Positions 8,911-17,432 of a stretch of 64,000 nucleotides of DNA are shown one piece after another. Position 1 is the first letter of the stretch, and each line of letters begins with the position of its first letter. Position numbers and translations under genes: made by a program. The stretch is from Fimenecus sp052169395 (GTDB lineage: Bacteria > Bacillota > Clostridia > Oscillospirales > Acutalibacteraceae): contig JBQNCN010000002.1 in assembly GCA_052169395.1 (NCBI GenBank), positions 186,001 through 250,000 of the forward strand, written 5' to 3'. The notes under the pieces were generated by a model, which was not told where the DNA came from, did no database searches, and was given only the letters and a program-made list of their open reading frames with translations.

Positions 8911-8932
8911 AAACGGCAAGTGAAGCCGTTTT
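8911..8932. terminator. Weak hairpin after the response regulator gene
   Basis: AACGGC/GCCGTT stem with a 7-base loop, just past the response regulator stop. T-rich tail is better on the plus side (TTTTTTATA) than on the minus side, so its strength for the minus-strand gene is doubtful. Confidence 0.4.
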
Positions 8933-9565
8933 TTATAATATTTCTTTTTTCTTTGCGACAATGCCCAAACGCCTTGCTTCTACGGCAAGTTCGGTGCGGC
9001 TTTTAAAGCCGGTTTTCTCAAGCATGTTTTGAATCACATTGCGCACGGTGTTAGGTGAAATCAGAAGTCGTTCCCCTATTTCAATATTTGAAGAACCCGT
9101 TGAAAGCTCTTTAAGAATTTCCATTTCACGATAGGAAAAATCATGATTCGTGGCATTGCCGAAAGCAACGGAGGGCGTTTCATCGGGATAGAGACTTTCA
9201 CCGTTCATCGTTCTTTTCATAATTTCAATAAGAGGAGCTTCGCTTACATTTTTATACCAAAAGCTTTCCACTCCTATCGCTCTTGCTCTTTTGAGCCAGG
9301 AAAATTCGGGAAGACTTGTAACGATTATTATTTTTATTTCAGGGAATTTACCTTTTATTCTCTCCGCCGCCTCAAGACCGCTTGCATCCATATCTGTGCA
9401 GACATCCATAAGAATAAGGTCAATATCACCTTTTTCACAGTATAAAAGTGCCAGATTTGAGCTTTTGATTGAATAGGCAAGTTCAAAATCGGGAGTATCG
9501 TTTATAATCATCTCAAAAAGAGTTCTGGGCATTGCCTGATCTTCAACAATCATTACTCTTGTCAT
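8933..9565 (-). CDS. LuxR/NarL-family response regulator
   Basis: 210 residues. The N-terminal receiver domain (1-120) has the acidic pocket in MIVEDQAMP, the phospho-acceptor Asp in DLILMDVCTDMD, and a Thr at IIVTSLP; the usual conserved Lys is replaced in the SFWYKNV segment region. The C-terminal LuxR helix-turn-helix is near residues 140-205 (REMEILKELSTGSSNIEIGE ... ISPNTVRNVIQNML). AAGGAGG precedes the start. It is last in a minus-strand set with the kinase and the 7TM protein, and the next gene downstream is scfA with its own promoter. Targets are unknown; the SCIFF genes are an obvious candidate by position. Confidence 0.92.
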   Translation of the reverse strand: MTRVMIVEDQAMPRTLFEMIINDTPDFELAYSIKSSNLALLYCEKGDIDLILMDVCTDMDASGLEAAERIKGKFPEIKIIIVTSLPEFSWLKRARAIGVESFWYKNVSEAPLIEIMKRTMNGESLYPDETPSVAFGNATNHDFSYREMEILKELSTGSSNIEIGERLLISPNTVRNVIQNMLEKTGFKSRTELAVEARRLGIVAKKKEIL

Positions 9566-9638
9566 TTTGCCTCCTTGTAAAATCGGAACAAATAATTATT
9601 TTAAATTATATAAAAAATTGCAGTTCTGTGAGAGCGGT

Positions 9639-10895
9639 TTATCCGGGGAAATTTAAAATCAGTTTAAATTCGGGTGTGCTGCGAACAAACATTTCTCCGT
9701 GCAGCTCTTCAATTTTCTTGCGTACCGTGCTTAGACCTCCTCCCTCATGAATCGTTTCAGACGGAGCCGTACCGTCGTTTGTAATTATAACTTTATTTTG
9801 TGAAAGCTCAATAAGAAGTTTTTTAGCTTCGGCGTGGCGCACAGCGTTTGTCATACATTCGGCGGCGGCAAGTGTTATTACATTCTGTCTAACAATTTCC
9901 CTCGGCATTTCTCCTTTAAATTCAAGTTCAATTCCCAAAAGCTTTGAAGCTTCAAGCAAATCTTTAAGCGGATTTTTATCTTCTCTGTCTGAAAAAACAA
10001 GAATACCGCCGTGCCATAGTGAAAAAATCTCAGCTCTTTCAGCAGTGCCGCCGTGATCGTCAATGCAGCGTCTTGTGGCAAGCAGCAGACGGTTTATATT
10101 GTCGTGCATTTTGATTTTCGCATTAAGCGTTTCACGTTCCCGCACTTCCGCCATTATATTCTGACTGTATTTTAAAAGTCTTTTGCTTTGCTCCTGAAGC
10201 TCCTCATGATTTTTTCGCAGCTGCTCGGTTTTTTTATATAGTTCCGTTATATCGTCCGCAATTATTTCAAAAAGTTTTCTGCCGTCTTCAAATTCAATAT
10301 ATTGCGTAAAACGATAGATTTTTCCGTTGGAACATCTTATAATCGGATTTTCACCGTATCTCAGATAAAGACAGTTTATGTTCATTTCTCCTCTTTGAAG
10401 AAAGCTCCAAAATTCTTCGCCGTTTGAAATGGAGCGTCCCGTAAGCTCTATCGATATCTCGTTCATTTTGTCGTTTATAAGACCGACAAAACCGTTTTTA
10501 TAATAAAAGCAAATTCCTGTCGGAAGGCTGTCAAAGCTCTCTTTGATGGATGTGTTTGAAATATGGGTTTTACCGTAGCTTATGCGGCGGAAAAGAAAAA
10601 TTGAAACACCTGCCGAAAGAGCTGTTAAAAAAACGGCGGCGTAAAAAACGGGAAGTTTTTTGAAAAGAGAAATTGCCATGCACGAATCCGATACCGCATA
10701 GGGACAAGTCATAAAAATTTTTTCCGATATTTCACAAAGTGCCAGCAGCAAAAGCTCGGGAATAAGCACTTTGGCGGGTCGACCCTGTTTTAAGGTTAAA
10801 ATGACGCCTAAAAGTGCGGCACAAACAATTAAAAGCGACCAGAATGCAAAAAATGCCGTTGTGTATATACCGCAGTTTGCAAAAGTGAAGGTCAT
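9639..10895 (-). CDS. Membrane sensor histidine kinase
   Basis: 418 residues. Three or more membrane helices lie in the first 115 residues, then a PAS-like domain (about 125-225), a coiled coil (ELYKKTEQLRKNHEELQEQ), a DHp helix with the presumed phospho-acceptor His in KIKMHDNINRLLLATRR, and a C-terminal HATPase_c with N-box ECMTNAVRHAEA and TNDG and GGGLSTVRKKIEELHG. This matches kinases that work with LuxR-type regulators, and such a regulator is the next gene. The ATG overlaps the upstream stop (ATGA) and has GGGGGTGA in front, so it is coupled to the 7TM gene. Confidence 0.88.
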   Translation of the reverse strand: MTFTFANCGIYTTAFFAFWSLLIVCAALLGVILTLKQGRPAKVLIPELLLLALCEISEKIFMTCPYAVSDSCMAISLFKKLPVFYAAVFLTALSAGVSIFLFRRISYGKTHISNTSIKESFDSLPTGICFYYKNGFVGLINDKMNEISIELTGRSISNGEEFWSFLQRGEMNINCLYLRYGENPIIRCSNGKIYRFTQYIEFEDGRKLFEIIADDITELYKKTEQLRKNHEELQEQSKRLLKYSQNIMAEVRERETLNAKIKMHDNINRLLLATRRCIDDHGGTAERAEIFSLWHGGILVFSDREDKNPLKDLLEASKLLGIELEFKGEMPREIVRQNVITLAAAECMTNAVRHAEAKKLLIELSQNKVIITNDGTAPSETIHEGGGLSTVRKKIEELHGEMFVRSTPEFKLILNFPG

Positions 10896-12514
10896 AAGAC
10901 TTCACCCCCTATTTTTTTTTCAAGGGTGAAGTAGAGAGCGTTAGGTTCGCTGTCACAAAAAACTCTAAAGCCGTTCAGGCAAAGCGATGTGTAGGAAAGC
11001 TTGCCTTCGGCTGCAATTTTTATGATTATTTTATCGTTTATCCGCTTTATATTCATCATAAAGCCTACAAGCTCTTTATAATTTTTTTCTATAAAGCCTT
11101 CAAACATATCAAAAATTGTAAAAACTTCGTCAGATGTAAGAGGAAGATTTTCTTCACATTCACAAAGACAGGGTATGTTGCAACGGGTCAGATATTCCGC
11201 ACTTTCAGATATTGCAAGTAAAAGATCTCCCGCTGAAAGTTTTTCCGTTCGATTTTTCCGTAACAGCATATTTGATTTTCTTTTTATATATACCGTAAAA
11301 AAGCAGGCAAGCGCCATATTTTTTTCAAAAAGTGCGGGATTTTTCTCCGCTTCCGAAACAAGTTCCGACACAAGCCTCAACTGTTCTGCAGTACAGGCGG
11401 ATATTCTGTCATATATTTTATTTTGTTCCTTTAACGACTCCGTTTCTTCACGAACTCTGTTTTCAGCTGCAAGCAAATCCGTTTCCTCGGAAAGTCTTGC
11501 GGCACTTTCCGAAAGAGCCCGATTAAGCCGATTCAGCTCTGAGGTGTTCTCCAACCAGAAGATTGCTCCTGCGGAGATTTTTTTGCTGTGTAGAGCGGTA
11601 TTTTCATCAATTACACCTTTTTGCCTGATAAGCTCCGCAGTTTTTGCGGTATTGTTTGAGGAGTAGACGGGAATGCCGTCGGAATTTACAATTTGTGCCG
11701 AAATATGTGAAAGTTTGAAATAATTGCGGTAATTCACATTTGACTGCACAAAGCCTATGCGGATAAGTCCTTCCCAGAATCCTATGGCCATAAAGCAGTA
11801 GACTTCGGGAAGTTTTAACGGGAAATTTCTCATATATTGATAAAGTGAAAGATAAACAATACACAGGGAGGGTGCAAAAAGAGGAAGAACCAAATATTTG
11901 CGCTCCGATGAAAATGATGATTTTTTATATGCTGTTGCCACAGTAAGAATGAAAAGTACCGCATTCCACAGCCATATAATAACATAGGTGAAACCGTAAG
12001 TATAATTCGTATTCCAGTTTTCAAGTTCAGGTAAAAATTTAAAGACGGTTTGGTGATAATCGTTTGTAAGCACGGCGATAATAAGAACTGAAAGAGGAAG
12101 ACATAAAAGCATAATGCTTTTTTTCAGTTTTGCATTGTGTGCCGTACCTAAAAGGCTTGCCGCAAAAAAGCTTAAAAGCGGAATTGCCATCATGGGTATG
12201 TAATAAAGATACCAGAGAAATCTTATAATGTTGCCTTCATGGTCGCTAAAAGCGTTGAATTTTATTATCCGCAGCAACAGATAAAAGAGTGTGAAGGTAC
12301 CGATTAAAATGAGATACAGTCTTATTTGGCGGTGAAGAATACCTGAACTTATCCTTAAAATCCACAAAAAAATAAAGCATGGGAAAATCAGTTCTTTAAA
12401 AGGTAAAGTTGTCGGAAGTAAATTATATAAAATCCCAAGCAAAATAAAGCCTGAGATAAACATAAAAAACTTTCTTATGTCTTTTCTGCCCGGAATATCT
12501 TCCTCCGAATTCAT
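10892..12514 (-). CDS. 7TM sensor protein with a degenerate histidine-kinase-like C-terminus
   Basis: 540 residues. About seven membrane helices lie in residues 15-255, like the N-terminal 7TM region of some histidine kinases. A short PAS-like part follows (QIVNSDGIPVYSSN) and then a long coiled coil (about 325-385). The C-terminus follows the same layout as the kinase encoded next, but the phospho-acceptor position reads KIYDRI where the kinase has KMHDNI, and the N-box Asn and the glycine-rich ATP loops are missing. It therefore looks like a pseudo-kinase that senses a signal and acts through its 4-base-overlapping partner. The partnership is inferred. Confidence 0.75.
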   Translation of the reverse strand: MNSEEDIPGRKDIRKFFMFISGFILLGILYNLLPTTLPFKELIFPCFIFLWILRISSGILHRQIRLYLILIGTFTLFYLLLRIIKFNAFSDHEGNIIRFLWYLYYIPMMAIPLLSFFAASLLGTAHNAKLKKSIMLLCLPLSVLIIAVLTNDYHQTVFKFLPELENWNTNYTYGFTYVIIWLWNAVLFILTVATAYKKSSFSSERKYLVLPLFAPSLCIVYLSLYQYMRNFPLKLPEVYCFMAIGFWEGLIRIGFVQSNVNYRNYFKLSHISAQIVNSDGIPVYSSNNTAKTAELIRQKGVIDENTALHSKKISAGAIFWLENTSELNRLNRALSESAARLSEETDLLAAENRVREETESLKEQNKIYDRISACTAEQLRLVSELVSEAEKNPALFEKNMALACFFTVYIKRKSNMLLRKNRTEKLSAGDLLLAISESAEYLTRCNIPCLCECEENLPLTSDEVFTIFDMFEGFIEKNYKELVGFMMNIKRINDKIIIKIAAEGKLSYTSLCLNGFRVFCDSEPNALYFTLEKKIGGEVL

Positions 12515-12633
12515 TTTTTGTTTTGAGTTTTTTATATTGTATTATTTACATAAAATTATTGCAATATTTTTATGTAAAGAGCTTTTGATTTTATTTAAAA
12601 TATTTGTGAAAGACGGCTCTTATTTATAAAATA

Positions 12634-12662
12634 AAAAGGACGGTTTATTTGACCGTCCTTTT
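12634..12662. terminator. Bidirectional terminator
   Basis: AAAAGGACGGT (12634-12644) pairs with ACCGTCCTTTT (12652-12662), 11 bp, with T runs on both sides. It ends the minus-strand transglutaminase/LRR gene before the sensor operon. Confidence 0.85.
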
Positions 12663-12684
12663 TATTAAGTTAAGTTTTGAAAAC

Positions 12685-14571
12685 TTATTTCACGCCGTAC
12701 CAGCCGATACCCTCATACTTCCAACCGAGAGATACGAGCCGGTCGTTTTCAACCTTGCTTTTTGTATAGTTGTGGTTGCAGGCAAAAGCGTTGGGATTGT
12801 ACTGTCTGTAAAGCGGCACGCCCTTTGCGTCATCGCTGTACCAGCCGATACCTTCATACCTCCAACCGACTTTTACAAGATTGTTCTTTTCTTTTTTATC
12901 AAGAGTGTAGTGGTGCTCACCCGCATTCGGATTATAGAGTCTGTAAACGGGAGTATTTGAATAGCTTGGAGCCGTCCATCCTATGCCTTCATATTTCCAA
13001 CCCAAACTTACAAGATGATTTTTTTCAGCCGTGTCTTTGGTGTAAAAATGCTCTCCGCTGTTGGGATTATAAAGGCGATACATTGAAATCTTTTTTACCG
13101 TAGAATTTCTGTAAACGGCTCTTATTATAACATTCTCATTCGGCATTACAAAGCTTGCAGACTGTGAAGAAGGATTTTTAATGACGGCTTTTCCGTTTGT
13201 GCATTCCCATTTTACAAAGCTTTTGCCGTTCGGAACATTTGCTTTAAGAGTTATAACCTCTCCGCTTTTTGCATATTCGGAACTTGCCTTGCCTCCGCTT
13301 ACCGTGATTTTTTTTGAACTTGTTTCATTAAATTTGTAACCGTGATTTTCGGCATATTTTTCAGCAAAAGAACCTTTTTTTCCTAAAATAACCTTTAAAC
13401 CGCTGTTTTCAAAGGCGTTGTCGGCAATTTCATTTACACTTTCAGGAATTTCAATTACGGAAAGTTTGTAAGTATCTGCAAGAGCAAATTCGCCTATTTT
13501 TTCAAGATTTTTCGGCAGTTTGATTTCTGTTATTTCTGAAAGTCCGTTAAGTGAATAATCATCAAGAATTTTAACCGTATCGGGAATGGAAAGGCTTGTT
13601 ATTTTATAGTGAAAAGTTGAAAAGCCGCATTTTATTTCAGTTATGGGAAGTCCGTCAAGTGTCTTGGGAATTATAATTTTATTTTCTGTCGGATTTCCGT
13701 CATATCGGTAAATCTCAATACCGTTTTCATCATCCGTTTTTGTATAGAGAAAGAGGTTTTCTCTTTCAAAAATTGAAAAGAATCTCGGCTTTTTTCCTAC
13801 AAAACCCGCTTCCGTCTGATAATATTTGCCGTCGCATTTTGACATGACGTTCATATGACCCGATCCGCCGCCGTCAAGTCTGCCGTCTCTTGCCCAAGCC
13901 TCAATTCCCGCCATTTTGCAAAGGCGGATAATCATATCCGTGCTTGCCCAGCAGTCGCCTCTGCCCAAGATCTCCATAGAAATCGCATCCGAAGCGTCAG
14001 ATCCGTAATCGTGTTCTCTGGCGGTATATTCGGCAATTTTTTCAAGCTTCTGAAATTGTGTCATTGAGGGTTTTATTTCTTTTTTTATAAAGTTTTTGAA
14101 GTTATTTTCAGCATAATAATTTGCATAGCTTTTTACATCAACATTTACGGTAAGTTCTTTGCCGTCCGCAAAAACCGAAATAATGCTTTGACCTTCATTA
14201 ACATCTTTTGTAATGCCGCTCGGCTCTTTTCCATCTATTTTTGAAGTGGTGCCTAAGCCTTCGTACCAATACCATACGGTCATTTTAGGTTCTATAAGTC
14301 CGTTTTTTGAAACCGTGCAGGAGGAACCGCTTTTTACACTGTATGAAACATTTTTTGCACCCGAAACACTAAGCTGAAACTTGGCCTTTACTTCGGATGA
14401 AAGCTTAAGTCCGCCTTTTTCACAAAGGCTGTCAATAGCATAAAGTCGGACGCTTTTTGCATTTACCTTTATATCTTCTGCAAATGAGGTAATAACGGTA
14501 AGGCCGAAAACTGTTGTCAAAGCCAAAATTAACGAAATTATTTTTTTGAAATTTAAGGTCTTTTTTATCAT
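12685..14571 (-). CDS. Secreted protein with transglutaminase-like, BspA-type LRR and DUF5648 repeats
   Basis: 628 residues. A signal peptide (KKTLNFKKIISLILALTTVFGLTVITSFA) is followed by an Ig-like or beta region. A transglutaminase-like domain spans about 150-260, with Cys in GRGDCWASTD, His in GSGHMNVMS and a following acidic segment YYQTEAGF. LRR_5 (BspA) repeats span about 300-400 (ITSLSIPDTVKIL, ITEIKLPKNLEKIG, LSVIEIPESVNEI). A beta domain follows (about 415-490), then three C-terminal DUF5648 repeats with the motif YRLYNPNSGEHFYT. This is a cell-surface or secreted protein that may bind and modify host, dietary or peptidoglycan material. The substrate is unknown. The gene has its own terminator. 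Confidence 0.85.
   Translation of the reverse strand: MIKKTLNFKKIISLILALTTVFGLTVITSFAEDIKVNAKSVRLYAIDSLCEKGGLKLSSEVKAKFQLSVSGAKNVSYSVKSGSSCTVSKNGLIEPKMTVWYWYEGLGTTSKIDGKEPSGITKDVNEGQSIISVFADGKELTVNVDVKSYANYYAENNFKNFIKKEIKPSMTQFQKLEKIAEYTAREHDYGSDASDAISMEILGRGDCWASTDMIIRLCKMAGIEAWARDGRLDGGGSGHMNVMSKCDGKYYQTEAGFVGKKPRFFSIFERENLFLYTKTDDENGIEIYRYDGNPTENKIIIPKTLDGLPITEIKCGFSTFHYKITSLSIPDTVKILDDYSLNGLSEITEIKLPKNLEKIGEFALADTYKLSVIEIPESVNEIADNAFENSGLKVILGKKGSFAEKYAENHGYKFNETSSKKITVSGGKASSEYAKSGEVITLKANVPNGKSFVKWECTNGKAVIKNPSSQSASFVMPNENVIIRAVYRNSTVKKISMYRLYNPNSGEHFYTKDTAEKNHLVSLGWKYEGIGWTAPSYSNTPVYRLYNPNAGEHHYTLDKKEKNNLVKVGWRYEGIGWYSDDAKGVPLYRQYNPNAFACNHNYTKSKVENDRLVSLGWKYEGIGWYGVK
12688..13085 (-). 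repeat. Three tandem DUF5648 repeats within the secreted protein gene
   Basis: The last ~135 codons contain three units of about 45 residues, each with Y-R-x-YNPN, an H-Y/F-YT segment, and ending GW[KR]YEGIGW. The DNA copies are also similar (for example the GATACC[CT]TCATAC stretches near 12707 and 12850). Confidence 0.85.
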
Positions 14572-14616
14572 TGTAAAGTCATTCCATTATAATTAAAATA
14601 AACTTTGAGCGGATTT

Positions 14617-15243
14617 TTATTCGGATATTTCCTTTACGCATGGGAGTTTTTTAAATTCATCAACAAGCGTATGCCATTCGGAAAGTTTATGACCTGTTCT
14701 TTGATGAATTATATTAAATACATTTTCATAATTTAAGGTAACCGTTCGTGTTTGGTTATAACTCTCAGGCAAAAGCTGAATAAGAGCTCTCCAAATATGC
14801 TTTTCTTTTGTTGCCATATAGCGCAGGCGCAGGCTTTCACAGATTTCCACAACCTTAAGAAAGTCCTCTTTTGCAAAGTCGGCAATTTCCCCGTCTTCAG
14901 AGTCAAAGCTGAAATCTGAAAGCTCAATGATTTTTGAGGTGAGTTTGTGCATTGTGGAGGTGCTGTTTGCAGCGGTGCCTACCTTGTAAGTGTCAAATTC
15001 TTTCCACCAGTAGAGCGGTGCGGTTATGTCAAGAGACACTGAAACCTGTCTTAAATATTTCCTGTGCTCAGTACCCGCTTTGAAAAGACGATTCATAAGG
15101 CTTCTGTCGTTTTCTCCGAGAGTGATCAGCGCTCCCGTTTCATCAAAGGTGCTGTCCATTCTGTTCCACGAGTTCATCGGATTGCGCATTCCTCTTATGG
15201 CATGACGAAAACCCCATACCTCAACATTATTTACAGAAAGCAT
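14617..15243 (-). CDS. Conserved protein of unknown function, possibly ThyX-like
   Basis: 208 residues from the ATG at 15243, which has GGAGGG 4 bases upstream; the ATG at 15255 lies before that site and is unlikely. No signal peptide or membrane helix. Recognisable features are RGMRNPMNSWNR, a basic KAGTEHRKYLRQVSVS stretch, and an aromatic YWWKEFDTYK. The HRKYLRQ region is loosely reminiscent of the flavin-binding RHR-type motif of ThyX thymidylate synthases, but the match is weak and I would not assign that function. Flanking genes are transcribed the same way. Confidence 0.6.
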   Translation of the reverse strand: MLSVNNVEVWGFRHAIRGMRNPMNSWNRMDSTFDETGALITLGENDRSLMNRLFKAGTEHRKYLRQVSVSLDITAPLYWWKEFDTYKVGTAANSTSTMHKLTSKIIELSDFSFDSEDGEIADFAKEDFLKVVEICESLRLRYMATKEKHIWRALIQLLPESYNQTRTVTLNYENVFNIIHQRTGHKLSEWHTLVDEFKKLPCVKEISE

Positions 15244-15360
15244 AGTTCCCTCCACATTATTTTTATTTTAGTATATCATAAATTGATTTAAAGATAAATA
15301 TTAGGACAAAATAAATGATATATGTATATAATTGCCGTTTAAATTAATAAATATATATAA

Positions 15361-15391
15361 AAAAGAAACGGTTTACTTTTCCGTTTCTTTT
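15361..15391. terminator. Terminator after the flavin reductase-like gene
   Basis: AAAAGAAACGG (15361-15371) pairs with CCGTTTCTTTT (15381-15391); T runs on both strands. It ends the malQ/flavin reductase unit on the minus strand. Confidence 0.8.
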
Positions 15392-15402
15392 TTGAATATA
15401 CT

Positions 15403-15918
15403 TTATTCACCGATTATATATGCGTTTATAATTTCAGCGATATAGGCGGTGTGCGGATCGTTTTCCGGATAAAAACGCTTTTGAATTTCTTCGGAAAGCA
15501 TTGAAAAATCCTGTGCACTTTTATAAAGCACTTTGCATTCAAGCGTAATCGGAAACTCCTCAAGAGCTTTTGAAGCGGTTTTTTCACCTTTTATTTCAGT
15601 AAGTCCGCATACGGAAGTTTTGTCTATATCCCTTCCGCTTTTTGTACCGCAGAGCGTAAGAGCGTTTTTATCGGTTTGATTTTTTAAGGGAAGGCAAACC
15701 GTAAATTCATCGGTTTTATCCATAAGCTCCTTTGTAAAACGACTTTCACGCACATAGGCGGTAAAAATCGGCTTGTTCCATTCAATACCGAGAGATCCCC
15801 AGCTTATTGTCATAAAATTCTGTTTTCCGTTTGCATTTGTACTTAAAAGTACCCCGTTTTTAACGGCGGATAAAATTTCTTTTGCATAATCAAGCGGATT
15901 TATATATGTTCTTTTCAT
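15403..15918 (-). CDS. Flavin reductase-like FMN-binding protein
   Basis: 171 residues with the split-barrel FMN-binding pattern: LSTNANGKQNFMTISWGSLGIEW near residues 26-48, KPIFTAYVRESRFTKELM, and FTVCLPL. Members bind FMN and act as NAD(P)H:flavin reductases or as electron carriers; specificity is not predictable. It overlaps the stop of malQ by 4 bases and is translated after it. Confidence 0.85.
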   Translation of the reverse strand: MKRTYINPLDYAKEILSAVKNGVLLSTNANGKQNFMTISWGSLGIEWNKPIFTAYVRESRFTKELMDKTDEFTVCLPLKNQTDKNALTLCGTKSGRDIDKTSVCGLTEIKGEKTASKALEEFPITLECKVLYKSAQDFSMLSEEIQKRFYPENDPHTAYIAEIINAYIIGE

Positions 15919-17420
15919 CTGCTCCTCCTGAACAGGCTGTTTATGCTGCGATAATAATCAAAGTCGATTTGAGAAATAAGCTCTTCCGTTGTTCTGAAAA
16001 GCCAGTTTCCTGTCGGCACACCCGGAGTATTCATTCTGGTGTCGGAACCGAAGCCGCACAGATCCTGAAAGCTTATTATCGCAAGCTTTGCGGAACTTCT
16101 CCAAAGAGTTTCTATAATTTGACGTACCGCAGGGCTTTTAAAGCCGCCCTGACCCCAATCTCCGCCTGAAAATCCGCAGTAGGCAAGGGCGAATTCACGC
16201 TCGGAAGAGGAAGCGTCATAAAGATAGGTCAAAAGTGTATCGTTATCGTGCGTACCGAGATATGCGACACAGTTTTTAGGGTAGTTGTGAGGCAGATGAG
16301 TTGAATCTCCCGAAGGGTCAAAGCCGAATTCGATTATTCGCATACCGGGAAAGCCGGTTTCATCCAAAAGGTCATAAACATCTTCAGATATTATGCCCAA
16401 ATCCTCAGCAATGATATTTTTTTCTCCGAGTCTTTTTTTAACCTCTTTAAAAAGTTCACTGCCGAGGGCTTTTTCCCAGTGACCTTCTTTTGCCGTTTTT
16501 GCGCCGAACGGAACCGACCAGTAAGATGAAAATGCACGGAAATGGTCTATACGCACGGTGTCAAAAAGCTCAAACGAGCGTTTAATGCGCTCTATCCAGA
16601 AGTTGAAATTGTCTTTTTTCAGTGCCTGCCAGTCATAAAGGGGATTGCCCCAAAGTTGACCGTCCGCTGAAAAATAATCGGGCGGAACGCCCGCAACTCT
16701 TTTACATTCAAAGTTTTTTTCATCAAGTTGAAAAAGTTCTCTGTTGGCCCAGACATCACAGCTGTCTTTATCTACATAAATGGGCATATCACCAAGAACT
16801 TTGACACCCGAATCGTTAAGACTGTTTTTAAGATTTATCCATTGACAGTTTAAAAGATACTGTTCAAAGACAAAAAAATCAAAATCGCTTTCAACTTCAT
16901 TTATATGATTTTTTGCGGTTTCAAAGACGGAATATTCTTTTTCCCATTCGTACCACGGTTTTCCGTTAAATTTAAGCTTTAACGCCTTGAAAAGTGCATA
17001 TTTAAAAAGCCAATCATTTGAGCTTAAAAACTTTTTTGCATCTGAAAGAAGCGTTTTATCGGCGTTTTTAAATGCGACTTTTATGCATTTTTGTCTGTTA
17101 TCCGAAGCAAAGTCATAGGCTGCGGAGTACTGACTGCCGTTATAGAAACTTTCATCTAAGAGATCCTTTGAAATAAGTCCCTTTTCAAAAAGTTTTCTAG
17201 GATCCAAAAAACCGTTCCAGATTGCAAATGCCGCTTCACTTTTATATGGAGAATTGCACATATCAACAGGATTCAGCGGCAAAATCTGAAGATATGAAAA
17301 GCCCATTCGCTTGAGCCTTTGGCAGAAGGACAGGACTTCATCACCAAAAACCCCTACGCCGAAAGGACTCGGCATAGAGGTTATGTGCATTAAAATTCCC
17401 GAAGCTCTTGTATTAAGCAA
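15915..17420 (-). CDS. malQ: 4-alpha-glucanotransferase (amylomaltase)
   Basis: 501 residues, GH77. Catalytic residues sit in DTVRIDHFRAFSSYW (nucleophile Asp), IIAEDLGIISEDV (acid/base Glu) and YLGTHDNDTLLTYL (third Asp). The N-terminus (ASGILMHITSMPSPFGVGVFG) is typical. It disproportionates maltooligosaccharides, releasing glucose and longer glucans, in the cytosol. Upstream is galU and at the window's left edge a GH13 enzyme, consistent with glycogen or starch use. Confidence 0.96.
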   Translation of the reverse strand: MLNTRASGILMHITSMPSPFGVGVFGDEVLSFCQRLKRMGFSYLQILPLNPVDMCNSPYKSEAAFAIWNGFLDPRKLFEKGLISKDLLDESFYNGSQYSAAYDFASDNRQKCIKVAFKNADKTLLSDAKKFLSSNDWLFKYALFKALKLKFNGKPWYEWEKEYSVFETAKNHINEVESDFDFFVFEQYLLNCQWINLKNSLNDSGVKVLGDMPIYVDKDSCDVWANRELFQLDEKNFECKRVAGVPPDYFSADGQLWGNPLYDWQALKKDNFNFWIERIKRSFELFDTVRIDHFRAFSSYWSVPFGAKTAKEGHWEKALGSELFKEVKKRLGEKNIIAEDLGIISEDVYDLLDETGFPGMRIIEFGFDPSGDSTHLPHNYPKNCVAYLGTHDNDTLLTYLYDASSSEREFALAYCGFSGGDWGQGGFKSPAVRQIIETLWRSSAKLAIISFQDLCGFGSDTRMNTPGVPTGNWLFRTTEELISQIDFDYYRSINSLFRRSR

Positions 17421-17432
17421 AATTTTTCCTCA

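Noticed and set aside
11175..11666. 163-codon plus-strand frame opposite the 7TM sensor gene
   Set aside because: Ser/Phe-rich antisense shadow; sense frame has membrane helices, coiled coil and coupling overlap.
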